From positions 1-64,000 of the forward strand of contig CAZXYZ010000010.1 of NCBI GenBank assembly GCA_964645045.1: 64,000 nt of DNA, in the 5' to 3' direction. The DNA comes from Anammoximicrobium sp964645045. Lineage in GTDB: Bacteria; Planctomycetota; Planctomycetia; Pirellulales; Pirellulaceae. A model generated the notes under the pieces. The model made no database searches. It saw only the letters and a list, made by a program, of their open reading frames with translations, and had not been told where the DNA came from. The number at the start of each line of letters is the position of its first letter. The first letter of the stretch is position 1. A program made the position numbers and the translations under genes. Positions 23,935 through 32,936 of this stretch are shown here, piece after piece.

Positions 23935-26578
23935 ACGCAGAGGCGGCCGACGGACGTTCCAGGTAGCAGACGACTTGCTGTTCCACGGAGTTGGCGGCCA
24001 GCTTCAAGACGGTCTCGGGGGCGTGCGGGCCGGGAAAATCGATGACGCGCACGGCGTCCGCCCAGCGCGTGGCATCGGGGATCAGCTCCAGCAGCCGGTT
24101 GGGGGCGTTCTCGAAGAATTCGCGGTTCCAGGCGTTGCCTTTTCTGGCGGGAAACAGGGCCAGGTACAGCATGTCCCATTCCACCAAGTCGTTGAAAAAG
24201 TGGGTGCCCAGGGACACGTCTGGGACCAAGTCATCCCGCATGGCGACGATCTCGCACAACACGGTCACCGTGTCGATCTCGGCAAACGAGACGGGCACAC
24301 CCAGCGACGGCGTGGTCGTACCCCAGCGGCCCGGACCGATCAGCATGATCTGCCGCGCCGGCCGGTCGTCCGCGGGACGGGCTTCGGGGGGATGCAGCAG
24401 CTTGCCGATCAGCCGCGCCACGCTGTAGCGGTCCTGGATCGTCATCTGGCCGTAGACCGACGGCGTCACGTACACGACCCGGTCGATCGCGGTTACCCGG
24501 CTCTGCCCGACCACCGCCCCGCAGGCCTGCAGCAGGATGTCCTCGGCGTCCAGGCTGGCCGGCAGTTCGGCGGCCGCGCTGCCCGCGACGACCTGCAGCG
24601 GGCGGCATTGCACCAGGTTCACCCGGTATTGGTCCTTGGCGAAGAAATTGGCGGTGAACTCCAGGTCCACCGGATAGTCGTAGGCGGTGTGCAGCGTCGA
24701 CAGCATTTCACGCATGTCGTCCACAAACGACGTCTGGCCCAGCAAATGCTCGAACGTCAGCACCCACGCGGACGAACCCGGCAATCCGTATTCTGCGGCC
24801 CGCTGGGACATCTCCCGGTCTTGCGAGGCAAAGATTTGCACGGGCAGATGAGGGCTCCGCTCGACGACTTCGGAAAAATGGCACGACACCAACTGGTTGG
24901 CATCCAAGTCGATCACGTCTACGCGATGCTGCGAGTACTGGCGGACTTCGTCGATATCGGTCTCGGGCCGCGTCTGAGGCGCATTCAAGGCGACGACGCG
25001 GGTGTAATCGTCGTCCGCGCGGTCCACCGCCCGCGTGCCCAGCCCAAACACCAGCCGGACCATGCCGGCGGACGGATCGATGACTTTGTTCCAGACATAA
25101 GGATTGACCGACAATCCGACGCCGGCCACCTGCGGGTAGAACAGGTTGCCGTGCAGGTTGCCCGAGACACGCTGGACCAGCAGCGGCATCTGTTCATCGC
25201 GGTCCAGCAGCCCGCGCTGGGCCCGATAACGCAGCGCCTTTTCGCTCATCGTGCTGGCATAGATCGTCTTGACGGCCGCGACGAAATCCTCCAGCCGCTT
25301 CTGATGCGAGCCCTGGTTCGCGCAGAACACGCTTTCGTACTTGCCGGCAAAGGCGTTCCCGTAATTGTCTTCCAACAGGCTGCTGGAGCGGACGATGATC
25401 GGCGACTGGCCGAAATAGTCCAGCATGTCGGTGAATTCCTTGATGATCGTGTCGGGAAAGGTCCCCGTGATCATCCGCCGGCGAGCTTCCTCGATGTCGT
25501 CCAGGAAGGCCCGCCGGTCGTGCTGTTTCTGGCGCAGCCACCAGCAGCCGTTTTCGACCAGGAACGAATAAAACACGTCGGAGCCGATGTAGAACGAATC
25601 GTGGGATTCCAGCAGCGTGTTCCAGCGGGGACACGTCTTGCGGAGGATCGCCCGGGCCAGCAGCATGCCCACCGATTTGCCGCCGATCAGGCCCGTGCCC
25701 ACCATCCGCCTCCAGATTGCCAGCACATCGCCCAGGGTCAGGTACTGTTCGGCCATCGCCAACAGCCGCTCGTCGCGCGTGAACGCCATCCGCATCAGCG
25801 TGCGGGCCAAGGCGGCCGGGTCTTCGGCCGTCGGCTCGCCCCGCTGCACCGCCTCCCAGGCATGCTCGGCCTTTTGAAACGCGCGGTTCCAGGTGCCCAG
25901 GCGGAACCGCACGGAATCCAAGCCGGCCCAGGGCCGGGACGTCAGGATCTCGGCCGTCGTCGAACTCTCGGTGACCGGCAGGAAGTGGTCGCCTTCCCAG
26001 GCGTGCAGCATGTACATCGTGGGCGAGTAGCGGTGCTCGACCTTGCTGGGCTGCAGGTACAGCGCGTCCTGATGCCGGTACACGTCGATGAAGATCTGCG
26101 TCGTCCGGGCGATGGGCGTGGTGGCCTGGAAGGAATGAGCGTGGCGGAGTAGGGGAAAATAAGCGAGCGATTCCAGATCGTAAACGTACGGGCAGGTGAG
26201 CATGAAGAAGTTGCCCAGCATCCGGTCGCTACACCACTGTTCGGCCAACGTCGACAGGCAGTCGAAGACGAAAAACGCGCCCCGCCCCGCCTCGCGAATC
26301 ACGCGGCGGATTTGCGTAATGAACTGTTCGAACCCCGCCGAACTGTCCAGCTGGCAGACCGTCACGCCGTCGCCGGGCGAAACGAGCGGCGGATGTTCGG
26401 CAAATCGGAAGTAAACCAGGCGGCGGCCCGCGTGCCGGGCGGCCTGGCAGTACGGGCCCACGAACGGAGCAAAGTCCTCAATGGCGTCCACTTGCCAAAC
26501 CAGGTTGTCGCCCGGCAGCAGTCCTCGGAACACCCGGTCCAGCGTGGTCATCCCCGTGCTAAGATTGGAATCGACCAT
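23921..26578 (-). CDS. PPDK/PEP-synthase N-domain protein with KaiC-like N-terminus
   Basis: An 885-residue cytosolic protein. Residues 1-215 resemble a KaiC/RecA fold (STGMTTLDRVFRGLLPGDNL, then AFFVFDCLSTL) but the Walker A GKT is absent (NLVWQVDAIEDFAPF instead). Residues about 300-690 match the PEP/pyruvate-binding ATP-grasp domain of PPDK and PEP synthase (GGKSVGMLLARAIL; IIVRSSSLLEDNYGNAFAGK; VDLEFTANF...VQCRPLQ). The C-terminus has GPGRWGTTTPSLGVPV and THFFNDLVEWDMLYLAL. The phosphohistidine and TIM-barrel domains of true PpsA are missing. Start at 26578 is fixed by AAGGAG 7 nt upstream. Probably an ATP-dependent phosphotransferase of unknown substrate. Confidence 0.8.
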   Translation of the reverse strand: MVDSNLSTGMTTLDRVFRGLLPGDNLVWQVDAIEDFAPFVGPYCQAARHAGRRLVYFRFAEHPPLVSPGDGVTVCQLDSSAGFEQFITQIRRVIREAGRGAFFVFDCLSTLAEQWCSDRMLGNFFMLTCPYVYDLESLAYFPLLRHAHSFQATTPIARTTQIFIDVYRHQDALYLQPSKVEHRYSPTMYMLHAWEGDHFLPVTESSTTAEILTSRPWAGLDSVRFRLGTWNRAFQKAEHAWEAVQRGEPTAEDPAALARTLMRMAFTRDERLLAMAEQYLTLGDVLAIWRRMVGTGLIGGKSVGMLLARAILRKTCPRWNTLLESHDSFYIGSDVFYSFLVENGCWWLRQKQHDRRAFLDDIEEARRRMITGTFPDTIIKEFTDMLDYFGQSPIIVRSSSLLEDNYGNAFAGKYESVFCANQGSHQKRLEDFVAAVKTIYASTMSEKALRYRAQRGLLDRDEQMPLLVQRVSGNLHGNLFYPQVAGVGLSVNPYVWNKVIDPSAGMVRLVFGLGTRAVDRADDDYTRVVALNAPQTRPETDIDEVRQYSQHRVDVIDLDANQLVSCHFSEVVERSPHLPVQIFASQDREMSQRAAEYGLPGSSAWVLTFEHLLGQTSFVDDMREMLSTLHTAYDYPVDLEFTANFFAKDQYRVNLVQCRPLQVVAGSAAAELPASLDAEDILLQACGAVVGQSRVTAIDRVVYVTPSVYGQMTIQDRYSVARLIGKLLHPPEARPADDRPARQIMLIGPGRWGTTTPSLGVPVSFAEIDTVTVLCEIVAMRDDLVPDVSLGTHFFNDLVEWDMLYLALFPARKGNAWNREFFENAPNRLLELIPDATRWADAVRVIDFPGPHAPETVLKLAANSVEQQVVCYLERPSAASASFEK

Positions 26579-26636
26579 CGGAAAGCTCCTTTGTCGGACC
26601 ATGTGACGAAAACTCGCGAGTTTTCTTTATAAGCTA

Positions 26637-26664
26637 TTGCACAAATAGAGTCCAGGGTTATAAT
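26637..26664 (+). promoter_or_regulatory. Strong sigma-70 promoter for gdhA
   Basis: TTGCAC (26637-26642), 16-nt spacer, consensus TATAAT (26659-26664). Transcription would start near 26671, giving a leader of about 65 nt. It is in the divergent gap between gdhA and the PPDK-like gene. Confidence 0.65.
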
Positions 26665-26734
26665 CCCGCCTTATGCAAAACCGGCGCGTTTTTCTGCGCT
26701 GTACCCTCCCCACAACCCAAGATCAGAGGTTTGT

Positions 26735-28078
26735 ATGTCAGCCAGCAATGCTGAAGCGTTTGTGGCCCAAGTCGTGGCCAACAACCCGAACCAGCCCGAG
26801 TTTCACCAGGCGGTTCGCGAGGTCGTCGAATCGGTTTACCCCGTGGTCGAAGCGACGCCGGCTTACCGCAAGGCCAAGATTCTGGAGCGGATTGTCGAGC
26901 CCGAACGCGTGATTATGTTCCGCGTGGCCTGGGTGGACGACCGCGGCGAGGTTCAGATCAATCGCGGGTATCGCATCGAGATGAGCAGCGCAATCGGCCC
27001 GTACAAAGGCGGCTTGCGGTTCCATCCCACGGTCACCCTGGGCGTACTCAAGTTCCTGGCCTTCGAGCAGGTGTTCAAGAACAGCTTGACGACGCTGGCC
27101 ATGGGCGGCGGCAAGGGTGGCTCGGATTTCGATCCCAAGGGCAAGAGCGACAACGAGGTGATGCGCTTCTGCCAGGCGTTCATGTCGGAACTGTACCGTC
27201 ACATCGGTCCCGACACCGACGTTCCGGCGGGCGACATCGGCGTGGGCGGCCGTGAAATCGGCTTCCTGTTCGGCCAGTACAAGAAAATCGTCAATCGCTT
27301 CAACGGCGTGCTGACCGGCAAGGGCCTGGAGTACGGCGGATCGCTGATCCGGCCCGAAGCCACGGGTTACGGGGCGGTGTATTTCGCCCAGGAAATGCTG
27401 GCCATGCGCGGCGACAGCTGCAAAAACAAGATCGCCACCGTCTCCGGCTCCGGCAACGTGGCCCAGTACACGGTCGAGAAGCTGAACGAGTTCGGCGCCA
27501 AGGTCGTGACTCTGTCCGACTCGGCCGGCACGATTGTCGACGAGGACGGCATCAGTGCCGAGAAGCTGGCTTGGGTGATGGAACTGAAGAACATCCGCCG
27601 CGGCCGGATCCGCGAGTACGTGGACAAATTCAAAGGCTCCAAGTACCTGCCGAACGAACGCCCCTGGAAGGTGAAATGCGACTTGGCGTTCCCCAGCGCC
27701 ACGCAGAACGAGATCGACGGCCAGGACGCCCGCACCTTGGTGGCCAACGGCTGTATGTGCGTGGCCGAAGGCGCGAACATGCCGACGGTGCCCGAGGGCG
27801 TGGACGTGTTCTTGGATGCCAAGATCCTATATGGGCCGGGCAAAGCGGCCAATGCGGGCGGCGTGGCGACGTCGGGCCTGGAAATGACGCAGAACGCCGG
27901 CGTCATCAAGTGGCCGCGCGAAGAAGTCGACATGCGGCTGCAGCAGATCATGAAGGCGATCCACGCCAACTGCGTCCGCTACGGCAGCTCGGACGGCTTC
28001 ATCAACTACGTCCGTGGAGCCAACGTTGCGGGCTTCGTCAAGGTCGCCGATGCGATGCTGGCACAGGGCATTGTGTAA
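26735..28078 (+). CDS. gdhA: NADP-type glutamate dehydrogenase
   Basis: A 447-residue hexameric-type enzyme that aminates 2-oxoglutarate to glutamate. Visible are the substrate site (YRIEMSSAIGPYKGGLRFHP), the catalytic Lys in MGGGKGGSDFDPKGKS (near 125), DVPAGDIGVGGREIG, the Rossmann motif TVSGSGNVAQY (near 235) and the C-terminal EGANMPT. Length and motifs match the about 450-residue GdhA class. Ribosome site AGAGG precedes the ATG and a near-consensus promoter lies upstream. The next gene is a LysR regulator on the same strand, 189 nt away, beyond an inverted repeat. Confidence 0.96.
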   Translation: MSASNAEAFVAQVVANNPNQPEFHQAVREVVESVYPVVEATPAYRKAKILERIVEPERVIMFRVAWVDDRGEVQINRGYRIEMSSAIGPYKGGLRFHPTVTLGVLKFLAFEQVFKNSLTTLAMGGGKGGSDFDPKGKSDNEVMRFCQAFMSELYRHIGPDTDVPAGDIGVGGREIGFLFGQYKKIVNRFNGVLTGKGLEYGGSLIRPEATGYGAVYFAQEMLAMRGDSCKNKIATVSGSGNVAQYTVEKLNEFGAKVVTLSDSAGTIVDEDGISAEKLAWVMELKNIRRGRIREYVDKFKGSKYLPNERPWKVKCDLAFPSATQNEIDGQDARTLVANGCMCVAEGANMPTVPEGVDVFLDAKILYGPGKAANAGGVATSGLEMTQNAGVIKWPREEVDMRLQQIMKAIHANCVRYGSSDGFINYVRGANVAGFVKVADAMLAQGIV

Positions 28079-28116
28079 ACGCCGGAAGCCGCAGGCCACG
28101 TAGCCGCGTCTGGACT

Positions 28117-28176
28117 GTAGGACGGATTGCCAATTCCGTCCCATCCATCGTGGGACGGATTGGCAATCCGTCCTAC
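28117..28176. repeat. Inverted repeat between gdhA and LysR gene
   Basis: Arms gtaggacggattgccaattc (from 28117) and the matching arm ending tggcaatccgtcctac (28176) form a stem of about 26 bp with a 7-nt loop. This arm sequence is a common planctomycete intergenic palindrome. It may also end gdhA transcripts. Confidence 0.75.
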
Positions 28177-28267
28177 GAAAGGCGCATCGCTGATCCCTGT
28201 GCGAATGCCAACGGTTCTGCCCAATCGCGCTTCCCGCCTCGGCGCGGCCGGATTTCCTGGGGACGCC

Positions 28268-29173
28268 ATGAATATCGACATGCTGAAAGTGTTTTGCAGC
28301 GTGGTCGAGCAGCAGAGTTTCTCGCTCGGCGCATCGCTGCATCGCATCAGCCAATCGGCGGCGACGCAGGCGGTCCAACGGCTGGAAGAGCATTTCGAGA
28401 CGCAACTGCTCGACCGCCGCAAGCGGCCACCCGTGCTGACGCCGGCCGGGGAGATCTGCTACGGCGAGTTCCGCAAGATCATCGAGTTGTATGACGCGGT
28501 GGCCGATCGGATTCGCGTGTTGGGCGACGAGATCCAAGGCCACTTCCGCGTGGCTGCGATCTACTCGGTGGGTCTGTATGGCTTGGGATCCTGCATGCAA
28601 CAGTTCATGGTCAGCTACCCCAAGGCCCGGGTCCAGTTGGAGTACCTGCGTCCGGCGGATGTGTACGAGGCGGTACAGAGCGGCCGCGTCGACCTGGGAA
28701 TTGTATCCTATCCCGCGGCCCTGCGCGGGTTGAACGTCATCCCCCTGCGGTCCGAGGAGATGGTGCTGACCTGCCACGCCCAGCACGAGTTGGCCGCCCG
28801 CCGGAGCGTGCCGCTGGCCGCCCTCGCCAATCAAAAATTCGTCGGCTTCGACCGCGAGTTGCCGATCCGCAAGGAAATCGATCGCCAGCTGCGGCAGCAG
28901 GACGTCAGCGTCGAGGTCGTGCTGGAGTTCGACAACATCGAGACCATCAAGCAGGCGGTCGAGATCGGCGCCGGAATCAGCATCCTGCCCGAGCCCACCG
29001 TGTGCAAAGAAGTGCAAATGGGCACCTTGGCCGCCGTCCGACTGCGCGGTTGCAGCTTGCAACGGCCGATCGGCATCATCCATCGCGACCGGCAGGTGTT
29101 TTCCCCGACGGTGGCCCGCTTCGTCGAGTTGCTACAGCAGATGCCGATGGCGAAGCTGTCCGAGGCGGGGTGA
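28268..29173 (+). CDS. LysR-family transcriptional regulator
   Basis: A 301-residue regulator. N-terminal winged helix: MNIDMLKVFCSVVEQQSFSL with ASLHRISQSAATQAVQRLEE as recognition region, then a substrate-binding domain of periplasmic-binding type (GHFRVAAIYSVGLYGLGSC; SGRVDLGIVSYP; GAGISILPEPTV). The serine-rich start of the effector site seen in CysB-like members is replaced by AIYSVGLYG. Start at 28268; upstream in-frame codons fall in an inverted repeat. Effector unknown; placement after gdhA suggests, but does not show, a role in nitrogen or amino-acid control. Confidence 0.9.
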   Translation: MNIDMLKVFCSVVEQQSFSLGASLHRISQSAATQAVQRLEEHFETQLLDRRKRPPVLTPAGEICYGEFRKIIELYDAVADRIRVLGDEIQGHFRVAAIYSVGLYGLGSCMQQFMVSYPKARVQLEYLRPADVYEAVQSGRVDLGIVSYPAALRGLNVIPLRSEEMVLTCHAQHELAARRSVPLAALANQKFVGFDRELPIRKEIDRQLRQQDVSVEVVLEFDNIETIKQAVEIGAGISILPEPTVCKEVQMGTLAAVRLRGCSLQRPIGIIHRDRQVFSPTVARFVELLQQMPMAKLSEAG

Positions 29174-29261
29174 GGATGTGGCGGCGGGACCTTGGAGGTC
29201 CTGCCAGCATTTCGTTTAACGGCCAGCCGAAGGCGCCTGCTGAAACGCGAGCAGAAACAGA

Positions 29262-29355
29262 CGTGGGGTAAGCTTCCAGCTTGCCGGCGTTGTGCATTTT
29301 CAATTTCCACGTTTTCCTGGACTACGTACTCGGCAAGCTGGAAGCTTATCCCACG
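29262..29355. repeat. Palindromic repeat, family 1, copy 3
   Basis: Arms cgtggggtaagcttccagct (29262-29281) and the match ending gcttatcccacg (29355) around a 44-nt loop. It is in the 431-bp gap 29174-29604; the rest of that gap shows only a promoter candidate. Confidence 0.85.
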
Positions 29356-29498
29356 ACTACCTGATGCGCCGCGAAACCAAGTCGGAACTGGAATCCAAAG
29401 CCGTGGCGTGAGAAGTGCATTAACGCAAATCGTTCCTCATCAACGCGGCTCGACGCGGCCAAACCGCAACTCGAACCAATCGTCTTCGGCCTAAACCC

Positions 29499-29528
29499 TT
29501 GTATCGCTTGAAGCTTTGACTCTATCAT
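29499..29528 (+). promoter_or_regulatory. Candidate promoter for the prenyltransferase-fold gene
   Basis: TTGTAT (29499-29504), 18-nt spacer, TATCAT (29523-29528), 77 nt before the start at 29605. Confidence 0.3.
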
Positions 29529-29604
29529 GGAGAGAGTGGAACGGCGGTGTGAGTCACTCTGGTCGAATGGCAGCCCGGATACCGGGCGACGATAAGGACA
29601 GCGG

Positions 29605-31548
29605 GTGTCCGGCGACACGTTGCAAGCCTCTGGCATCGAACCCCTTGCGGAGTTGGACGGTATTGCCGAGCCGCCCATTGTCTGCGCGGTTGTAGATGCC
29701 CTGTTGGACGACGACCTTGCCGAGCCGGAACCGCCTCCCCACGCTGCCGTGGCGCCTCCGCCGGCGCGTGCCAGCGCCGCATTTCGCGAGCCTCCGCCGG
29801 TCGATCCGTTTCTGGAAAAGCAGATGCAGCAGCAGCTGTCCCAGTTGGCCGCCACCCCGCCGCCGGAGCCCGATGAGCACCGGAAAGGGTTCGTGCTGTT
29901 TCAGGCGATGCCTGGCGGTCTGTTCAGCGCGATCGTCCACATGCTGGTATTCTTGGTGTTGAGCGTCTATGTGGTCAACGATCGGACGGGCGCCAAGTAC
30001 GTCAGTCTTGCGGTGGTTGATTCCGACCAGGACCGCACCGACGTGGATGAGTTTGTGGAGATGATCGTCGAGGCGCCCGCCGATGCTCTGGAAGAACCGT
30101 CCGAGGTCGCTCCCGACCAGGCATTCTTGGACAACGTCGCGCTGGATCCTCCGGAGATCGCTCATCCGGAGGTGCTGGTCCCCGAGCCGGAGATGGCTGC
30201 GCCGCAGTTGGAACTGGGGATCGCGACCGCGGAAGCCAAGCCGGGCAGGGATCCGGGTTTCACGGTCGGCGAGGATGCGCGCGGCGGCCTGGCGAGGCGC
30301 GGCGACCGGCGGCGGCAGGCGCTCACGCAGGGGGCGACCGCGGAAAGCGAAAACGCGGTGGAACTCGCCCTGCAATGGCTCGTCCGCCATCAACGCGAAG
30401 ACGGTTCGTGGTGTTTCCACCAGCAATTGGGCGAGCACCACTGCGTGGGCTGCCCGTGCAGCAACCCTGGGCCGTACGAGGATGCCCTGAACGGCTCGAC
30501 GGGCATGGTCTTGCTAGCCTTGCTGGGCGCCGGCCATACCCAACTGCAAGGCCAGTATCGCGACGAGGTTGCGGCAGGCTTGCGGTACCTGATCGAACAG
30601 CAAGCGTCCGACGGCAGCTTGATGGACCTGTCGGGCAACCTGTACAGCCACGGGTTGGCGACGCTCGCGTTGTGCGAAGCGTTGGCCATGACGCGCGACG
30701 AATACCTACAGCCCGAGACGGCGACGCCCCGTTGGGGAACTTCCCCGGGGGCAGGCAACAGCGGCAGCACCGCCGTCTCCGATCCGCCCGGCAGAGACGC
30801 GGAGACGGGCTCGCCCAGCGCCCGCAGTTCCAGCCCGAATCTGCTCGGCTTTGCCTTCGACGCGACCGCTCCCGTTGCCTTGCCCGAGTTGACCCGCGCT
30901 GCCCAGCAGGCGGTCACGTTCATCGAACTGGCTCAGCATTCCGGCGGCGGCTGGCGTTACCGGCCGCGCCAGGCGGGCGACACGTCGGTGGTCGGCTGGC
31001 AGTTGATGGCGTTGAAAAGCGCCTACTTGGCGGGCCTGAAGGTGGACGCCAAGGTCGCAGCGCGCGCCGTGCGATTCTTGGACATGGTGGCCGAGGACCG
31101 CATCGGATCGTGCTACGGCTACACCTACGGCGGCAAACGGCCCTACCTGGACATCAATACGCGGATCACGGCGACGACGCCGATCGGACTGCTCTGCCGG
31201 ATGTACACCGGCTGGGAGCACAAACGGCCCGGTTTGGGCCAGGGCGTGGAACGTCTGAAGTTCTGGGCCCGCCCTGACATGGGCATGTACTACTACTACT
31301 ACGCCACGCAAGTCATGCATCACTACGGCGGCTCGTCGTGGGAGAAGTGGAACACGTTCATGCGCGATTACCTGGTCGCGACGCAGAGCCAGCAGGGCTC
31401 GGAACTGGGCAGCTGGATGTTCGGCGGCAGTCACGACGACGCGGGCCGCCTGTACTGCACCGCCCTGGCCGCCATGACCCTGGAGGTCTACTACCGCTAC
31501 TCGTCGATTTACGGCAAAGATTCGGTGACGGCCCGGCCGAAGCGATGA
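29605..31548 (+). CDS. Membrane-anchored prenyltransferase/terpenoid-cyclase-fold repeat protein
   Basis: A 647-residue protein. Residues 1-100 are acidic and Pro-rich, followed by one membrane helix (LFSAIVHMLVFLVLSVYVV, near 110-130), a Glu/Pro-rich periplasmic linker, then alpha/alpha-toroid repeats (about 245-635) with squalene-hopene/prenyltransferase-type QW-like blocks: ALQWLVRHQREDGSWCF, LRYLIEQQASDGSLMDL, GGWRYRPRQAGDTSVVGWQL, YYYYYATQVMHHYGG. No DxDD cyclase motif is seen, so catalysis is doubtful; planctomycetes have many such proteins. GTG start with AAGGA 8 nt upstream. Confidence 0.8.
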   Translation: MSGDTLQASGIEPLAELDGIAEPPIVCAVVDALLDDDLAEPEPPPHAAVAPPPARASAAFREPPPVDPFLEKQMQQQLSQLAATPPPEPDEHRKGFVLFQAMPGGLFSAIVHMLVFLVLSVYVVNDRTGAKYVSLAVVDSDQDRTDVDEFVEMIVEAPADALEEPSEVAPDQAFLDNVALDPPEIAHPEVLVPEPEMAAPQLELGIATAEAKPGRDPGFTVGEDARGGLARRGDRRRQALTQGATAESENAVELALQWLVRHQREDGSWCFHQQLGEHHCVGCPCSNPGPYEDALNGSTGMVLLALLGAGHTQLQGQYRDEVAAGLRYLIEQQASDGSLMDLSGNLYSHGLATLALCEALAMTRDEYLQPETATPRWGTSPGAGNSGSTAVSDPPGRDAETGSPSARSSSPNLLGFAFDATAPVALPELTRAAQQAVTFIELAQHSGGGWRYRPRQAGDTSVVGWQLMALKSAYLAGLKVDAKVAARAVRFLDMVAEDRIGSCYGYTYGGKRPYLDINTRITATTPIGLLCRMYTGWEHKRPGLGQGVERLKFWARPDMGMYYYYYATQVMHHYGGSSWEKWNTFMRDYLVATQSQQGSELGSWMFGGSHDDAGRLYCTALAAMTLEVYYRYSSIYGKDSVTARPKR

Positions 31549-31630
31549 GCGTCCGACGCCTGCCCGAGCCGGATAGGACACGGTGGGACGGTTTGCTTGG
31601 GGCCGTCGGGGTAGCGGCGAACGTGAGGCT

Positions 31631-31664
31631 CCCACGGGCAAGCCGTGGGCATCCTCAGAGGATG
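31631..31664. terminator. Tandem hairpins after prenyltransferase-fold gene
   Basis: cccacgg-gcaag-ccgtggg followed by catcc-tcaga-ggatg, 83 nt beyond the stop codon. No T-run. The 31549-32035 stretch has no supportable gene. Confidence 0.4.
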
Positions 31665-32035
31665 GCAGCCCTTGCACGCTCACTGGACGAACGAACCGTG
31701 GTCTCCCGTCTTGACCGCCTGAGCATTTGTCATGGCCATCTCGAGTTCAGTCGGACGGCAAGCGGACGGCCGGGTCGCCGAGGATCACGTGGCTGCGGGC
31801 GTCGTTGTTGGCGGTCCACATGCCGCAGGTCTACCGCGTGCGATGTATGCTGCGATGCCCACAAGGTCGTCGTCTGCGGCGGGGGAATAGACTACCGTCG
31901 GCATTCGTTCTCCGCATTCCTTTCGCCTTCGATTTCGCGGATTCGCTCTTCCGCTCGCGCATAGACCTGTCTGCTGAAACGCCTAATCCGGCATCACGCT
32001 GGTCAAATCCGGTTCGTACATGGTGCCGCAGTGAT

Positions 32036-32164
32036 TCACGCGATTTCGTCCAGTCCGGTCTGCAGGTCGAGTTGCGCATCCGGATCAGGAGCGCGCAGCA
32101 GGATGGGAACCGCCAGCAGCGGAGCGGTCAGTTGCAGCGACCAAATGCCGACCCGCGGCCGCTG
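32036..32164 (-). pseudogene. DUF4058 C-terminal remnant
   Basis: The minus strand encodes QRPRVGIWSLQL...LRAPDPDAQLDLQ, closely matching the intact DUF4058 protein at 34216-34986 (QRPRVGIWPLRL...LRAPDPDAQLDLQ). The reading frame stops after GLDEIA, before the final 30 residues. The N-terminal two-thirds is absent; the upstream sequence is unrelated and palindromic. Confidence 0.75.
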
Positions 32165-32247
32165 GTAGTCCGGGGCCTCACCGCCGACCCCGTGTCGGCG
32201 GAAGGGTGGCTGATAGGCTAGAAAGAACCCCCGAAAAAATACCCATC

Positions 32248-32303
32248 CCATCGCTTCCTTCTCCCGCCCGCCGGCGCCCGCGGGCGGGACGGGGAAGCGA
32301 TGG
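32248..32303. repeat. GC-rich double inverted repeat
   Basis: Outer arms ccatcgcttcc (32248-32258) and ggaagcgatgg (32293-32303); inner arms cccgcccgc (32263-32271) and gcgggcggg (32280-32288). Confidence 0.7.
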
Positions 32304-32454
32304 ACGGCGACGGATGGTGCCTGCCTCTAGCCTTTCAGTCGTCGCTCCACCGACGCGGGGGCGGTGGCGGCGAAGAACCGCTGAACCGCTACGACGATTC
32401 GCCGGTACGACTCGTGGCGCCGGTCGCAGCCTGTGACCGAGCGATCCCGCAATC

Positions 32455-32790
32455 CTATTCAACTCCCACATTCGCCGCATGAGTCGACTCTTCTCGCCTC
32501 GCTTTCTCCAGCCACCCGTCGAGCAGCCAGACCTTCACCTGTCCGTCAGCGCTGCCACTGACGAGCCGCTTTCCATCGGGAGTGAAGGCCACATTCCAGA
32601 CGGGGCCGATATGTCCCTTGAGGTCCAGGAGTTCCTGCCCCGTGGACGCGTCCCAGAGTTTGGCCTCGTGTGGCTTCGTTGCGGGAAACCGGGCACCGCT
32701 GCTGCTGGCGATCCACTTTCCGTCCGGGCGGAAAGCCACGCCGCTGACCCCGCCGGTGTAGCGGGTGCCACAACCGTCGTCCCGCGACGT
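32455..32790 (-). pseudogene. WD40-repeat fragment of the decayed CHAT gene
   Basis: The minus strand gives VSGVAFRPDGKWIASSS, KLWDASTGQELLDLKGH and VWNVAFTPDGKRLVSGSADG ending QVKVWLLDGWL: nearly two WD40 blades with the terminal WD-like dipeptides. There is no plausible start; the 5' side abuts the palindromic block at 32801. CHAT proteins often carry C-terminal WD40 repeats, so this is best read as the 3' end of the CHAT gene upstream, separated by the inserted block. Confidence 0.7.
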
Positions 32791-32800
32791 CGCGCTGGGT

Positions 32801-32936
32801 ACAACCCCTTCAGGGTTGGCTCGCGAGGCGTGCGGCGTGACCCAGGGTGCGCTGCGCGACCCTGGGCTATGGGGTGTAACGCCTACGGCGTAAAGACCGC
32901 GCCCGACCCTCCGCGAAGATGCGCAACTTCAAAAGG
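32801..32936. repeat. Palindrome mosaic inside the CHAT/WD40 gene
   Basis: Three hairpins in series: caaccc-cttca-gggttg (32802-32818), cccagggt...accctggg (32841-32866) and acgcc-tac-ggcgt (32879-32891), ending with gcgcaacttcaaa (32922-32934), the same end motif as the nested element at 3941. The block supplies the TGA that ends the CHAT frame at 32929. Confidence 0.75.

Noticed and set aside
23879..26152. A 757-codon plus-strand open frame opposite the PPDK-like gene
   Set aside because: Its translation is Arg/Gln/His/Val-rich with no family motifs, while the minus strand has a clear domain structure and ribosome site. It is an antisense shadow of high-GC codon use.
31840..31900. HKVVVCGGGI on the plus strand, resembling an FAD-binding Rossmann start
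   Set aside because: It is preceded and followed by sequence without any oxidoreductase similarity, has no start or ribosome site, and could be chance; not enough to call a remnant.
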